A DNA stretch of 64,000 bases from Lunularia cruciata (lineage: Eukaryota; Streptophyta; Marchantiopsida; Lunulariales; Lunulariaceae): contig OX419756.1 of assembly GCA_948567375.1 (NCBI GenBank), positions 51,288,333 through 51,352,332 of the forward strand. Reading direction: 5' to 3'. Positions within the stretch are counted from its first letter, which is position 1, and the number at the start of each line of letters is the position of its first letter. A program made the translations under genes and the position numbers. This document shows, in pieces, positions 20,448 to 31,744 of this stretch. The notes beneath the pieces are model-generated. The model did not search any database. It was not told the DNA's origin and saw only the letters and a list, made by a program, of their open reading frames with translations.

Positions 20448-23400
20448 CCAGGCAATACATCCTAGTATTCTTTAAATAAGATACTATAGTCTTCTAATTC
20501 CTTGGGGGTGACTATCTTGGAGATTTTAAGTACTTTGTCTTCTTGCAAGACCACATCTTGACAATCATCGGGATGGATGACTCCTTCCACATGAATGGCT
20601 TGGCTTAGTCCAAGTCAAGTGGAGCTGTAACCCCCTTTCTCCAAATCATTGCTACTAAAAGCCACATTGTATGGGTTTTCCTCTTTGATATCCACCTTGT
20701 AGCATGTCAAATAATTTATTGGGATTTCTTGGTCCAAGTCTTTTGAGGACAAGGAAGACAAATCATCAGATTGATCTTCATTGTCAAACAAAGTAGTTTC
20801 TCCAAGGAGAGGAACCTTTGTCTAATTGTCTATCACCAACTTGTGACCTTTAGATTCAATATCCTTAACACTCAACTTTTGTTGATGCTAAACCACAACA
20901 ACACGTACATTATATAACCAAGGTCTTTTGATCAATAAGGAACAACCAATTTTGGTCACAAGTTTGAGTACAACAAAGTTGAGTTTGAAAGGTACTCCTC
21001 CAATGATGGTCACTATATTGGACAACATTCCCAATTTTTGGCGTCTAGACTGATCTCAAACTTTAGGATTTGTGGTGTAGGTTCAAAAGTATGATACCCC
21101 AAACTGTGGGCAATAACCTCCATCATTACACTAATACTAGAACCTAAGTTAGTGGGTGTAGATGTAATTATGCAACCCGTAATCTTTGCATCTACTTCTA
21201 AAGATCCCAAATCTTCTTGTTCAATTTGATATATGGCAGGTAAATCCTTCTTGAAGATCTTATGCACTCTCTTAAGAGCCAAGCTTAGTTGCTCCTTATA
21301 TAACTTGTTATCCTCCTACAATTTCTTGAATGTCATGTTAGCATGAGTGGATGCTAGATCTGCCACAATATCATACTAGGGTATGCCTCCTAGCTTCACC
21401 TCCTTTTGCTTCTACCTCGGGGTTGAGTTCTCAACCCAATCTAAAGTAGACTTGGGCCTCTTGAGTATGGTAACCAAAGTGGTTTTGTTGTGAACCTAAG
21501 TCACTTTGGGTTTACCAACTTTGGCTCAAATTAGACCTTTGACCTCAGATCAGATGTTAGCTTCAGACACCAGAGGACTCTCCCTTGGAACTTCCTTCAA
21601 GTTGATATCCTGGTCTTGTTAAATAGCTTCCTTCACCTCCTTTTGTAAAGCTTTTGCTTTAGCCTTGGCCAAATCTTCTCCTCCTTAGTAGACAAGATGA
21701 ATTTAGGACAAAATTGCTTTGTCTTCCTCAAGGAGGATGAGGTAATGCTTACCTCCTAGGGATCACATTTCTTTTTTCTTGTATGTGTTTCAACTCTCAA
21801 TACATCAATACCCGGCTATTCTCTCTTCAAGGCTGGATTTAAATTCTTGGGAACTTTTTCTTACAAAGTGATACAATTCATTGTGGCCTCTACTTTTGCT
21901 CGTGGTGGGGGATATTTTGGTGGTGTCTAGACATACCTCACCGGAGGCTTTAGATGCAGGGGCTAGGAACATAGGGCTAGGCACATGACCCTAGCCCTTA
22001 AAATTTCTAAACAAAGGAACATATCTAATCTGCCAATAAGGTTCATGACAATTGGGTGCCCAATGTCCAAGCAACCCATAGTTATAACAAGCTCCAAGTG
22101 CAAAATTCTAGGGTCAATTTTGGTTTAGCATCAGCATCTATCTTGATGGAGCATTATTCATAAACTCCCTTAGTCCATAGCATGGACCTTGGAATGTTGT
22201 GCTCAACTGAGGTTATACTTCTTGAGTTTGATAGACCACTTTTTCCTTTGGATCGTGATATTGGTTGTGATCCCAAGTTGGAACCTAGTCAGTTTGTTGT
22301 ACTAGGTACATAGGTCTATTGGTCAAGCACTATATGTTTGCATGACCCCAATTTACCACACAAAGTACACCATACATTTGATCTTGCAAATGAGGGGGAT
22401 TCATTCTATCCTTTACCCTGACCATCTGAATCTTGAAATCTGCAAACTCTTTTATAAGAGTCTCTAGCTTAATGTCCATCTTAGTAACATGTTTGGCTAG
22501 AGCTTGCAATATTTTTTGACCCAACCTCTGTCAATTCCTCCTCTATTTATCATCATCCTTTGAGGATGATGAGGAACTTGCCAAGCTTGAGGAGTCATCC
22601 AAAGATGGAGATGTATTGCAAGATAATCTTCTTCTTGCCTTTTTTTCCTTTTTTCTCTCAATTCCTTTGGTTACCATCAAAATAAGAACAAGTCATCTCA
22701 TAGTGAGCGACATATTTGAGTACTTTGTGAAGAGAGGTTACATTTTTTGCAAAGATACAAATCTCTAGTGATAGGCCTCCAAGGAACCAAGTGATGGCTT
22801 GGGCATCTGAATAGCCACCCACCCTTGCATGCTTAGGCACTTAGTTCAATAACACCATGAACCATTTTGCATAATCTCTCAACTTCTCATTCTTGCTCTA
22901 ATCCAAATCATTGAATGCTACAAAGACATTTGTATCAGAATCCACTTCCCAAAACCATTCCAAGAAATTATCCCAAAGTTCTACCCAATTGGTTGGTTTA
23001 AATCCATTTTGAGTCACAAGGGTGTACCAACTCCAAGATTTCTTCTGGAGCAAACTTGGAAGAATTCACAATTTATCTTGGGAGTTGTGTTCTTTTTTGG
23101 AAAAGAGAATCAAATTGAACTCCTCAATAAATTCATCTAGATCTTCATCCCATTCCATCCCCTTATACTTTTGGTAGGCTTGCCTTGTAACGAGGTGTGA
23201 TGACATGGCAATTGGTCATAGTATAAGCTGCTGAGGTACTAGGCTTGGTTGCCTAGAGTCACCCTTAGAGGATCATACTTTGGGCTAGGGCCAATCTTCC
23301 CAATGTACCAAATTCAATTGTGGGTCTTCTACAAAGGCATCCTCCTCTTCAACCCAAGGTTGTGGAAGGGTGTCAACATCATAAAATTGCTCTTCAATAT

Positions 23401-23880
23401 CCTGCTGAACTGATCAGGGAATGTTATGTAAGATTTATTAACACTCTTTCTCTATCAAGATCTGTGCAATCTTTACACATATCAGTTCTTTCAAGTAACC
23501 GGCTCCCTTCACAATTTTTAGGGAAGTTGGTGTGATGTGTCATAATGAATATATCTATTGGTTGGCATCCTCCTTCTGTTTAGGATGAGATGGTGTAAAT
23601 AGATCCTTCACCTAACTTCTTGATTCTATTGTTTGAGTTGTTTCAAGGCATCTTGTACATCATGAAGAAGTTTTAAGTCCAATGCCTCCTTCTCTAGTTG
23701 TTCAATAGTCAGTTAGTTCTCCTAGTGCTCTTCTTCTTCACATTGAAAATTTATCTATGCATCCTCTCTTCTCTTTTTTCTCTCAACGTAAACATTCATA
23801 TTTGTAGGAAAATTGGCATATAAAGCCACTTTGTATTCTTCCACTCCCAAGGTTTTTATCCTTGGCAATATGCCAAAAAT
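20448..23880 (-). pseudogene. TAT-like gypsy gag, protease and RT N-terminus (broken)
   Basis: The minus strand, read right to left, carries gag (WDEDLDEFIEEFNLILFSKK; WVELWDNFLEWFWE; YAKWFMVLLN; ITWFLGGLSLEICIFAK), a decayed CCHC knuckle (LCVVNWGHAN near 22350), and a protease-like segment (21282-21013: SISVMMEVIAHSLGYHTFEP, with the DGG/DSG active site eroded to TNLGSS). The start of RT lies at 20640-20450. Stops are frequent. This is the upstream half of the element whose pol continues at 14813. Confidence 0.75.
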
Positions 23881-24660
23881 CATGTGACAACCCAACAAGT
23901 ATCACTTTTTCAATAATATGTAAGTAATCATTTGTTCCTACAGAGATATAGGTCAAGAATGTTCAAATACAAAGCAAATGGTAACAATGGAGTTTTTCTT
24001 GGTTACATCGTTAGCCTCTTAGGTAGAAATAACATCCAAAAGAGAGTAGTAAATGCTCAATAGAAATTTGACTATAATAAAATGTCATGTAAAATCACAA
24101 TTCTTCAATTACATTCCAAATTGGTCTCACTTGTGATGATTTAGTTGATATGAAGAAAGCTACTTTGCCATGAAGTAACTTTGCTTTGGAACTATATTCC
24201 ACCCTCCAATGAAGGTACAATTTCCTAATCCAAAATGACTTTGCAGCAATTATTTTTCTACAAACACAAATGACAAATACTACCAATATTATAGTTCTCA
24301 AAAATCTGTCAAGGCATTGCTTTGGATGCACTCCATTTAGAATCAAACACATAGAATGAAATGCAGATTGTAGAATCCAACATCTAACAACCTCTCAATT
24401 GTAAACTGAATTTCTCCATACACTCACAAATGAAAATAGTCAATTGATACTCAAAATTAAGCAAAACAATAAGTGCTTCTCCAACACTTTGCTTTACTCA
24501 TTCTTCTGCTCAAATATTGAATACAAAGTATTCCAAATGGCTACTTTAAATAGGCAGACTACTTGATAGTTATAGAAATTGCCTAAACTAGTTAACTATT
24601 TCTTACAAATCTTTGGATACAAAGCATCTACTCACAAATCAACCACTTTGGATGTATAAT
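23881..24660 (-). repeat. LTR of TAT-like gypsy family
   Basis: It is homologous to 1-560 (GTGATGAT, TATTCCACCCTCCAATGAAGG, CTTTAAATAGGCAGA). Gag of one element lies on its 3' side (minus-strand sense) and the extra ORF of another lies on its 5' side. It therefore behaves as an LTR shared between two tandem copies, which is the usual product of unequal recombination. Exact ends were not found. Confidence 0.5.
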
Positions 24661-27108
24661 TATTATTAACTTGGATCCAATCCAAGCACTACCTCGACTT
24701 CAACTTCTTCATCTGAATCAACTACAAGTGTCTTTTGTACTTTGGGTTCCTCATCTACTTCTACTACTACTTCTCATTAGTCTATACTCAGACTTAAGTC
24801 ATAGATGCCCTAGCTATCTTCTCTTTTTCTATTCAAATCATCTCAAATGACTTGGATAAGTCATCCAAGGTCACATGCACTCCAATCTCAGCTACTATGG
24901 ATTAGATCACTCTATTCTCACTCAAAGTGCAAGTGAGGTTATTTATATTTATCTTAACTAAATCTAGCCTAAGGCAAACATTATCTCATACTCCAATCAT
25001 CTTTCTATCTACTCTATCTCTAAGGTGAATTAACAAAGTGTTAAGTCTACATCCTTCACCTTCTTCCTTTGGGTTTCTTGCACAAAAAATTTTAGCTTGT
25101 GTAGGTAGTCCTCCTCTAACTTTTCCTTGGCTCCAATATTGAGCATCAATTTTAAGTGGGTAGCAACCTCACTTACCAAACCTAAACCCTCCTTCAATGC
25201 AAGTGACTAATGTAGGGTCACCTCCTCTTCCAACTTAGTACAAAGTTGTTGTAGTTCATTAGCATACTTCACCTCCATCTTCTCCTTCTCCACTTCATTG
25301 TTGGGAACCTGAGCTTTTCCCACTTGACAAGATCATAAAGATGTTGGTCTTTCTGAGTTTGGCTTGCAAGTTCTCTCTGCCAAACCTGATACTTCTCCAC
25401 CGCTACTCACCTTAATTCTTCCATAGATTGTTCCTACAATCAGATTTGGGTTCTATGATGAACTAAGTTGGTTTGGGTGCCCTCCAATTCTTCTTGCATC
25501 TTCTCAAGCACCTTCTTCTACTTTGCAAGCTTCCTTTTGACACTCTAGGTAACCGCCACATTGCTCAAAGCTACCTTGCAAGTCATTGAAGCTCTATTGT
25601 CTTACTATAGCATCAACCCAAAGTACCTCTGCTTCATGTCTACTCTAAGCAAGCATTGCTTTCAACAGGATTACTTCTCCACTCAACACTTTCACCATCT
25701 AAATTTTTTTTCTTCACCTCTGCATGCTCCTCCTTCATTGGTGAAATAGTGTCCTTGCATTGGCTTCTCTTCTTGGATCAGAGTAATGGAACTATCAAGG
25801 TCTTCTCTTGTCCCATTTCAGCAAAGTATTGGTCACTCATCTTGACTTCCACATATACCTATTCTCCTATTGGTCTACAACCCATTGTAGGTCCAAATGA
25901 AAATGTGATATCATCTGATGTTGCTCCTTGATGGTGAGTAGGTTCAACCCTAGATGATGATGTGCCACAAAAGGTATAGAGTAGTGCAATGGCATGTTCA
26001 TCTTCCACTGCCCTACTATCTACCTCATCCTAATGTAGAAACACCTTGCCCAATTTACACTCTCTCTTGCAAACATTAGGTGGAAGAAAACCGCCTATTG
26101 CTTGGTCACATAAGTGGTTTGTTTTGGCTTCATCATAGCCATCACTGCCCTGACAATACTTTGCCTCATTGGGTCTACATAGGTTTCTACTTTATACCCA
26201 TTCTTCTTGCAAGGTTTAATAAAGGATGCCTTTAGTTCCTCCATCTCTTCCTCTGGATCACACTTCTTTTCAAAGTTGATCCTCATGGGCTCTCTTGCAT
26301 CACTTTTGAGAACTAGCCTCCAATCAGCTTCATTCCATCGGTTTGGGTTTTCTCTCTTCACTACCTTGCTTGGACCTTCCTCAAAATTACTTGTGGCAAT
26401 TTCTGTCATGGATCTTGGAAAACTTAGATTCTAGTTCCATCCCAAATAGTGATTCAAAGTCAGCTCAAGACTTCAAATTGTGCTACCATCTGTATCTTGC
26501 TACTCGTAGGATTTCAGACCGAGATGGCCAAAACCTATCATCCTCCCTTGAATGACATCATGTTCCTCTCCTCTTCACTGGGCTTTGCACATAGAAACCC
26601 TATGACTCAGCTTGTGATTCTAACACAATTCTCTAGCCTATTCAAAGGCGTAGGATAATCCTTCAACATTGCAAAATTCTCTTGACAAAGCCTTGATTTT
26701 ATACTCCTCTAAATTGTAGTCATTCTTTAGCCAAACCTCAGTCAAAAATCTTGTAGAATGCATGCTTTACTCCTGTCACTTTTCAAAACTATATTCACAC
26801 AAAGTAACCATTTATTTTGAGTGTACCTTCTTGGTTGGTATGGCCTGAGTCAAGGTTGTAGTTAAAGCTTCCTCAAATTGGGTTTCTTCATCTTGATGCA
26901 AAGTGTCTTTACTTTGGGTCTTCCATCTTCCCAAGTCCAATCCGAGTCTTCACCTCTTTTGATACAGAATCAACTTCCTTGGATTGGATCAGATCTCCTA
27001 CTTTGGATTTGATAGCACAAATCCACTTCATCTAACTTCTTTTTTTTACTTAAAAATACACTTTCTAGCCTAAAAACTATCAAAAAAAAACAAATTGGGT
27101 ACCATTAC
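24661..27108 (-). pseudogene. Extra 3' ORF of TAT-like retrotransposon, copy C (best preserved)
   Basis: The frame 26409-26095 on the minus strand (104 aa) contains NPNRWNEADWRLVLKSD, then EEMEELKASFIKPCKKNGYK and VETYVDPMRQSIVRAVMAMM. Downstream (leftward) come coiled-coil-like Glu/Lys-rich stretches broken by stops, and then the LTR. It is collinear with copies A and B. The right edge is the shared motif GGTACC at 27100, joined here to a plus-strand integrase fragment. Function is unknown. The paralogous conservation of the NGYKV-DP-R block suggests the protein was once under selection. Confidence 0.6.
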
Positions 27109-27500
27109 TATTATGTAAGATCATTAACAAGGTCATTGTTAACTATACCTATGATTGGGATGCCAAGCTATCTATTGCATTGTGTGCATACCGCACTATA
27201 GAGAAGATTACTACAAAGCAAACACCGTACTCTTGACATATGGCACCCTATCATGCCAATGAAATTTGAAGTGCTCACCTATTGAATACTCTCTAAAGAA
27301 CGCATGTTGGTAGAAGATAGTCAAGCATTCCAACTTCAACACTTTATGTTTTTGGAGGAGTAAAGGAAGGACTCCAGAAAGTACACAAGAGAGAAGCAAG
27401 AACATAGGAAGGAATACCATGATAAGAGGATCAAATCTGTTCAAATTGTGCAAGAGGACTTGGTGCTACTATATAACAATTGGCTTAAGTTCTTTCTAGG
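27109..27500 (+). pseudogene. TAT-like integrase fragment, plus strand
   Basis: The plus strand reads KIINKVIVNYTYDWDAKLSI, ALCAYRTIEKITTKQTPY, then HDKRIKSVQIVQEDLVLLYN near 27430. This is the integrase core end and C-terminal GDLVLLYD-type motif. It is the same family as 8556-8772 and 5986-6380 but in the opposite orientation. Stops at several places show decay. Confidence 0.75.
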
Positions 27501-28493
27501 AAAACTCTATCTTTGATGGATGGGACTATACAAGGTGGACCAATGCTATGATAATAGATCACTTGAACGTGCAAATTTGGAAGGTAACCTATTTTCAACT
27601 CTAGTGAATGGATGGTGAGTACAAAACTACTTTGCCTAAGTGATGCAAGAAACAAGTTCCTTGTATTCATATGGATGCTGATATTTGGAGAGGGAGTATA
27701 TTGTGCTCCTATTTCTTCAAAAATTTCTTTTGTTGATAATATCATGCTTAAGTGCTAGAGAACCACTAGGAATGATGGAATTACTTGGAGAGGTGCATCA
27801 AATGGAGAGGTACCAAAGAACTGACCTTGGCAAGCTAGGATAGGAGAAGAACTTGAAGTGATGCAAGGTAATCTTGAGTACTTTCAGGCCAGCCTACTTG
27901 TAGGATGAACAGTACTTGAAGTGATGTAAGGGATCTTGAAAGTTGACATGAAGAATAAGCCTAGAGGCCAAATGAGTTTTGCTTCATTCATAGAAATTTC
28001 CCAAATAGTATCCTCATGTGAAAAAATTGTTCTTATTGACTATATTATTAGTACATCAACACTAAGTTGTCACAATGAACCATTGTGGGTTGCATTACCT
28101 TCTTTTGGGTATAGTTCTTCCCAAGAGGATAAAGACATAGTAATAGACAAAACGTGACAAAGTGACATTTTCTCTTCACATCTGATCAGTTCTGAACTAA
28201 ATCCTTGTGTGAATGGCATGTTCTTACCAATTATACTATTAGTATATTGACATGGGGTTGTCACAAGGTGACCAAGGTAATATTAATCAAGCTAGATCTA
28301 GATCACTAACTTCACTTAGCTCTATAAATGAAACCTATAGGTGCTCCAAAAATCCCAGCTTGCAATTCATACACTAAAACTACCTAGTGAGTCAAAACAA
28401 GATTGAGAAGGAAGGGTTGTATTTCATCCAACAAAGTCCATTCAATTGTAATACCATTAGTTAGACAAATTAGCTACAAGTGAAGATTGGCTT
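27501..28493 (+). other. Non-coding retroelement 3' region
   Basis: No recognisable gene. A short direct repeat, AGTACTTGAAGTGATG(T/C)AAG, occurs at about 27910 with a related form at 27853. Two diverged blocks (28020-28080 and 28210-28265) share TTATTGACTATATTATTAGTA/TTACCAATTATACTATTAGTA followed by TGTCACAA. It probably belongs to the 3' part of the element whose integrase precedes it. Confidence 0.35.
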
Positions 28494-28724
28494 TGTAATA
28501 TCTTTAAAGATATTATACATTATGATTTAAGTAGGTCAGATAGAAGAGTCACCAAAAGAGGACTTCTACTAATAGTGTAGAAGTAAAAAACACATGAAAA
28601 CATTTAGAGTCAATTTTGGAGGACTAAATAACAAAATTATGCCTCAAAGAGTGAAAACTTGCTTCCCATTTTGGGAAAAAGGTGTTGCTTTTCTCCCCAC
28701 CTCCCCCCCCCCCCCCCCCCCCTC
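28494..28724 (+). repeat. LTR-C, left part, split by the second chromovirus
   Basis: It starts TGTAATATC and includes the plus-oriented U3 blocks GTAGGTCAGATAGAAGAGTC, ACCAAAAGAGGACTTCTACT and GGACTAAATAACAAAATTATGCCTC. It runs into a 20-C homopolymer at 28703-28722. Its continuation is at 35966-36315, on the other side of the minus-strand chromovirus. That element therefore inserted into this LTR at its C-rich stretch. Confidence 0.7.
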
Positions 28725-29476
28725 CTTAAAAACTCCGAGGATAGGAGACCTGAAGAGACACACACCATGAGAAACACACACTTTCACAGTCAAACTCCGA
28801 TGCCCCAAAGGAGCACCTTCTCTTTATTATATAGACAAAGAGGATCTCCTCCAAGGAAGCTCCACCATAGGATTAGGCTCACAGATAAGTGACATGTCGG
28901 CAAGCTCCACATTTGGATTACTTACTTGGATGGGTGACATGTTGGTTCTGGTCCTATCTGGTTGGTCAAACAAGCTTTGACTAGAGGGAATCTTTTAGGG
29001 AATCTCCCTATAGGAAGCTCAGAATCACATGGGTGAGGTACCTTTGGAAAGCTCTCAATGAGACAAGCCAAGGGGGAGGGAAGGCCAACACTTCCTTAGT
29101 TGTGGAGGGATTCACCCATTTTTGAGGCTTAATTCATCAGTTTAGGTCTCTGAAATTGCCTTAAAAGATTTCAAGCATATTTGGTTCCTACTCTATTGGT
29201 AGAAGTCCCCTTTTGGTGATACCTCTTTCAGATCTATTTAGTCCATCATGTGTAACATTCTTCTAGATGTTATCAAACCAATTCTCACCTTTAATCATAT
29301 GTCTAGCTATTGGTTCTAAGGTTTTCAAATCTATTTTGGTTTTTGCCCTATTAGTAGAAGTACTCTTTTGGTGATATTTATATCTGATCTATTTTGACCA
29401 TCATGTATAATATCATTCTAGATGTCACCAAACCAAATTTCACATCTAGATCATATGGTCAGCTCTTGGTATTACA
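28725..29476 (-). repeat. 3' LTR of second chromovirus
   Basis: It is homologous to 35292-35965 throughout. The right edge is CTCTTGGTATTACA next to the C/T tract AACCTCTCTCCTTTT (29477-29491), which is the polypurine tract on the coding strand. U3 carries an internal tandem duplication of about 185 bp (CTATTAGTAGAAGTACTCTTTTGGTGA-type blocks at about 29200 and 29350). The extreme left bases (TG) are lost next to the C-run. Confidence 0.85.
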
Positions 29477-29489
29477 AACCTCTCTCCTT

Positions 29490-30687
29490 TTAAGACGTAA
29501 CGTCCTTGTTGTGCAACTGTTGCTCAAATGCTTGCACCAACACCGGTGCATGTGTCAAATTGGCAGCGGGCTCCCAGGTTGCTTCAAAGAGGAGGTAACC
29601 TTTCCAATATACTAGATAGTCCACCCACGGATGGTGAGTACCACTCATGTATTTTTGGAGAATATGCTCCATTCCATATTCCTCCGTGTCATCAATGAGT
29701 GTCAGACAAGGTCAAATGTCTTGTGTGGAATGACACTGGCCTGATTGAGGAGCATATCTCCATAGGAGGGAAACATGGAACACTGGATGGATCTTCATGT
29801 GTGGTGGTAGCTTGAGGTGATAGGCTAATACGCCGACTTGACAAAGAATAGAAAAAGGCCCAATAAAATGAGGTTTGAGCTTACAAGGTCCCACTAATGT
29901 GAAGTTGGTTGTCGACCGCCACACTTGATCCCCAACATTGAACTCCATGTGCCTACGGTGTGCATTAGCATATTGCTTCTATCAATTTGTGCAATTTGTA
30001 ATCTGTGCTTGGTGCTCTCCACACCTTGTTGGATTTTAGAAACAAATGTGTTGACTATGTTGACCTTGGTAGCTACTGGATAGATCTTCATCAAGCTAGA
30101 AGGTGTGAAGGGATGCTCACCATACATGAGGAAGACCGGAGTGACATGGATGGATGCATTCACCAAATTGTTGTAAGAAAATTCCACCAATGGTAAGGTG
30201 TCCCACTTCTCTTGCTCTTCTAAGATGAAGCCGTGTAACATGTCTTCAATAGTGCAATTAGCCCACTTTGTTTGTCCATCTGTTTGTGGGTGGTAAGTTG
30301 AGGACATGGCCAACTTGGTTTTGAAGAACCCAAAGAGTGTTTGCCAAAACAAATTGGTGAATTGAGTGCCTCTATCGGTGATGAGTACTCAAGACAAGCC
30401 ATGGTGAAGAAGACTGCATCTAAGTATAATTGACCTAGTTGTGGAGCGGTCACATCCTTGGTGGTAGGGCATACATGAATCATTTTGCTAAGCCGGTCCA
30501 CAAAGACCACGATAGAGTCAAACCCTGAGGTAGTCTTGGGTAATTCATGGACGAGATCCATACTCACTTGTTCCCAATGTTGGGTAGGAAAGGGGAGAGG
30601 TTGAAGGAGCCCCACATGAGCTTGATTTGGAGCTTTGTTCTGTTGACAATGTAGGCAGCTTTGCACGTCCATCACATCGTTGCTCAT
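29490..30687 (-). pseudogene. Integrase and chromodomain of second chromovirus
   Basis: The minus strand encodes the zinc region (SCLHCQQNKAPNQAHVGLLQ), the DDE core start (VSMDLVHELPKTTSGFDSIV; VFVDRLSKMIHVCPTTKDVT), the core end (YHPQTDGQTKWANCTIEDML; VEFSYNNLVNASIHVTPVFL), the C-terminal domain (VGDQVWRSTTNFTLVGPCKL; GPFSILCQVG; HPVFHVSLLWRY) and a chromodomain (DYLVYWKGYLLFEATWEPA). Two frameshifts break the frame, near 30380 and 29950. The family integrates cDNA and is targeted by the chromodomain. Confidence 0.9.
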
Positions 30688-30879
30688 CTTGGGCTAATAG
30701 GAATGGCGCTGGACTGCATCCAAGGTCTTGTCCACTCCGACATGACCTACAATGGCCAAATCATGACATTCCACTATAATGGTGGTGCATAATTCTAGGA
30801 CATTTGGGATCCATAATCTGTCATCACGAAAGGTGAGTCCTTGGGTGTTGGTGACGCCTTTGGATGATTGCGCTTCTAC

Positions 30880-31052
30880 AATCTATGGATCAATTTTTGT
30901 AGCAGCCAAAATCTTTGGCCAGAATTCAAGGTTAATCTTAACCTCTACCACCAGGTTGTTTTCCATCAACATACAAGTAAATGCATTTGCAAGTTGCTTC
31001 TTACCTTCCACATAGGTGATTGTCACTTTGAAGCATTGTTGCCACTCTACCT
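30880..31052 (-). pseudogene. RNase H C-terminal part of second chromovirus
   Basis: The minus strand reads VEWQQCFKVTITYVEGKKQL followed by ANAFT. This is the end of the RNase H domain (normally ...GKxNxVADALSR) and the spacer to integrase (VEVKINLEFWPKI). The frame meets the other half at 31745 once the intervening solo LTR is removed. Confidence 0.8.
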
Positions 31053-31744
31053 TGTGAGCCGGCATGTCTCTCACTCAAGATGAACCTCTGATGGCTTTTA
31101 TGGTAGCGCACCATGGACTAAGAAGGCAAGGAACCCCAACTCCATCATACTCCTCCAAGGCTAACACTCCAATACTCAAGACAGTGCTCACTAGAGAACT
31201 CAATGAGAGAGAGATAGTTGCAAATGAAAGGATGATGAGTACTTCCTCACCCCTTGTTTATATACTTGTGAAATAGTTGAGCACCAAAGTTACTAATTAC
31301 TGGAGTAACTCAAGTTACTAGGCTAAAAGTCAAGTAAAGTAAAAATGTATAAAGGAATATCTATCCACATAGGCATATTCCACTAAGCATATGATATTAT
31401 CTTGATCCAACCACTAAGTCAAGGATTCCTTTATATGGGCTATCCTTGGACTATAGAAGAATCCAAAACAAAAAGGCTTGCGGGACCAAGAGTTCTCAAC
31501 TCTTTCCTCAAAGCCAAACACCTAGGAATAATACCAAGTCAACACACTAGAATCCAAAATAATGGTGCTCATCTTTTCCACTTCCTCTAAAGTAAGGTCC
31601 CCTCTATCTTAGCTTTGACTAACTTTAGCTAACAATGACTAATGTAGAACCATCCTTTATCTCTATATAAATAATATCTCTCAAGTACTTGTAATACCAA
31701 GCTACATATCACAATACTACACACATGCACAAATGGGTGTTACA
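31053..31744 (+). repeat. Solo LTR (LTR-B family) inserted in RNase H
   Basis: It begins TGTGAGCCGGCATGTCTCTC and ends GGGTGTTACA, with a TATA-like CTATATAAATAAT near 31665. It is homologous along its length to 62685-63381 and partly to 62268-62631. The host RNase H frame stops and resumes exactly at the two edges. No internal region is present, so it is a solo LTR. I could not see a clean target duplication; flanks have probably mutated. The family may be copia, because its relative at 62268 follows a copia RNase H. Confidence 0.82.

Noticed and set aside
28551-28730. CRISPR-like or regularly spaced repeats
   Set aside because: The repeats here are LTR fragments and a homopolymer. No regular spacer structure exists, and this is a plant nuclear genome.
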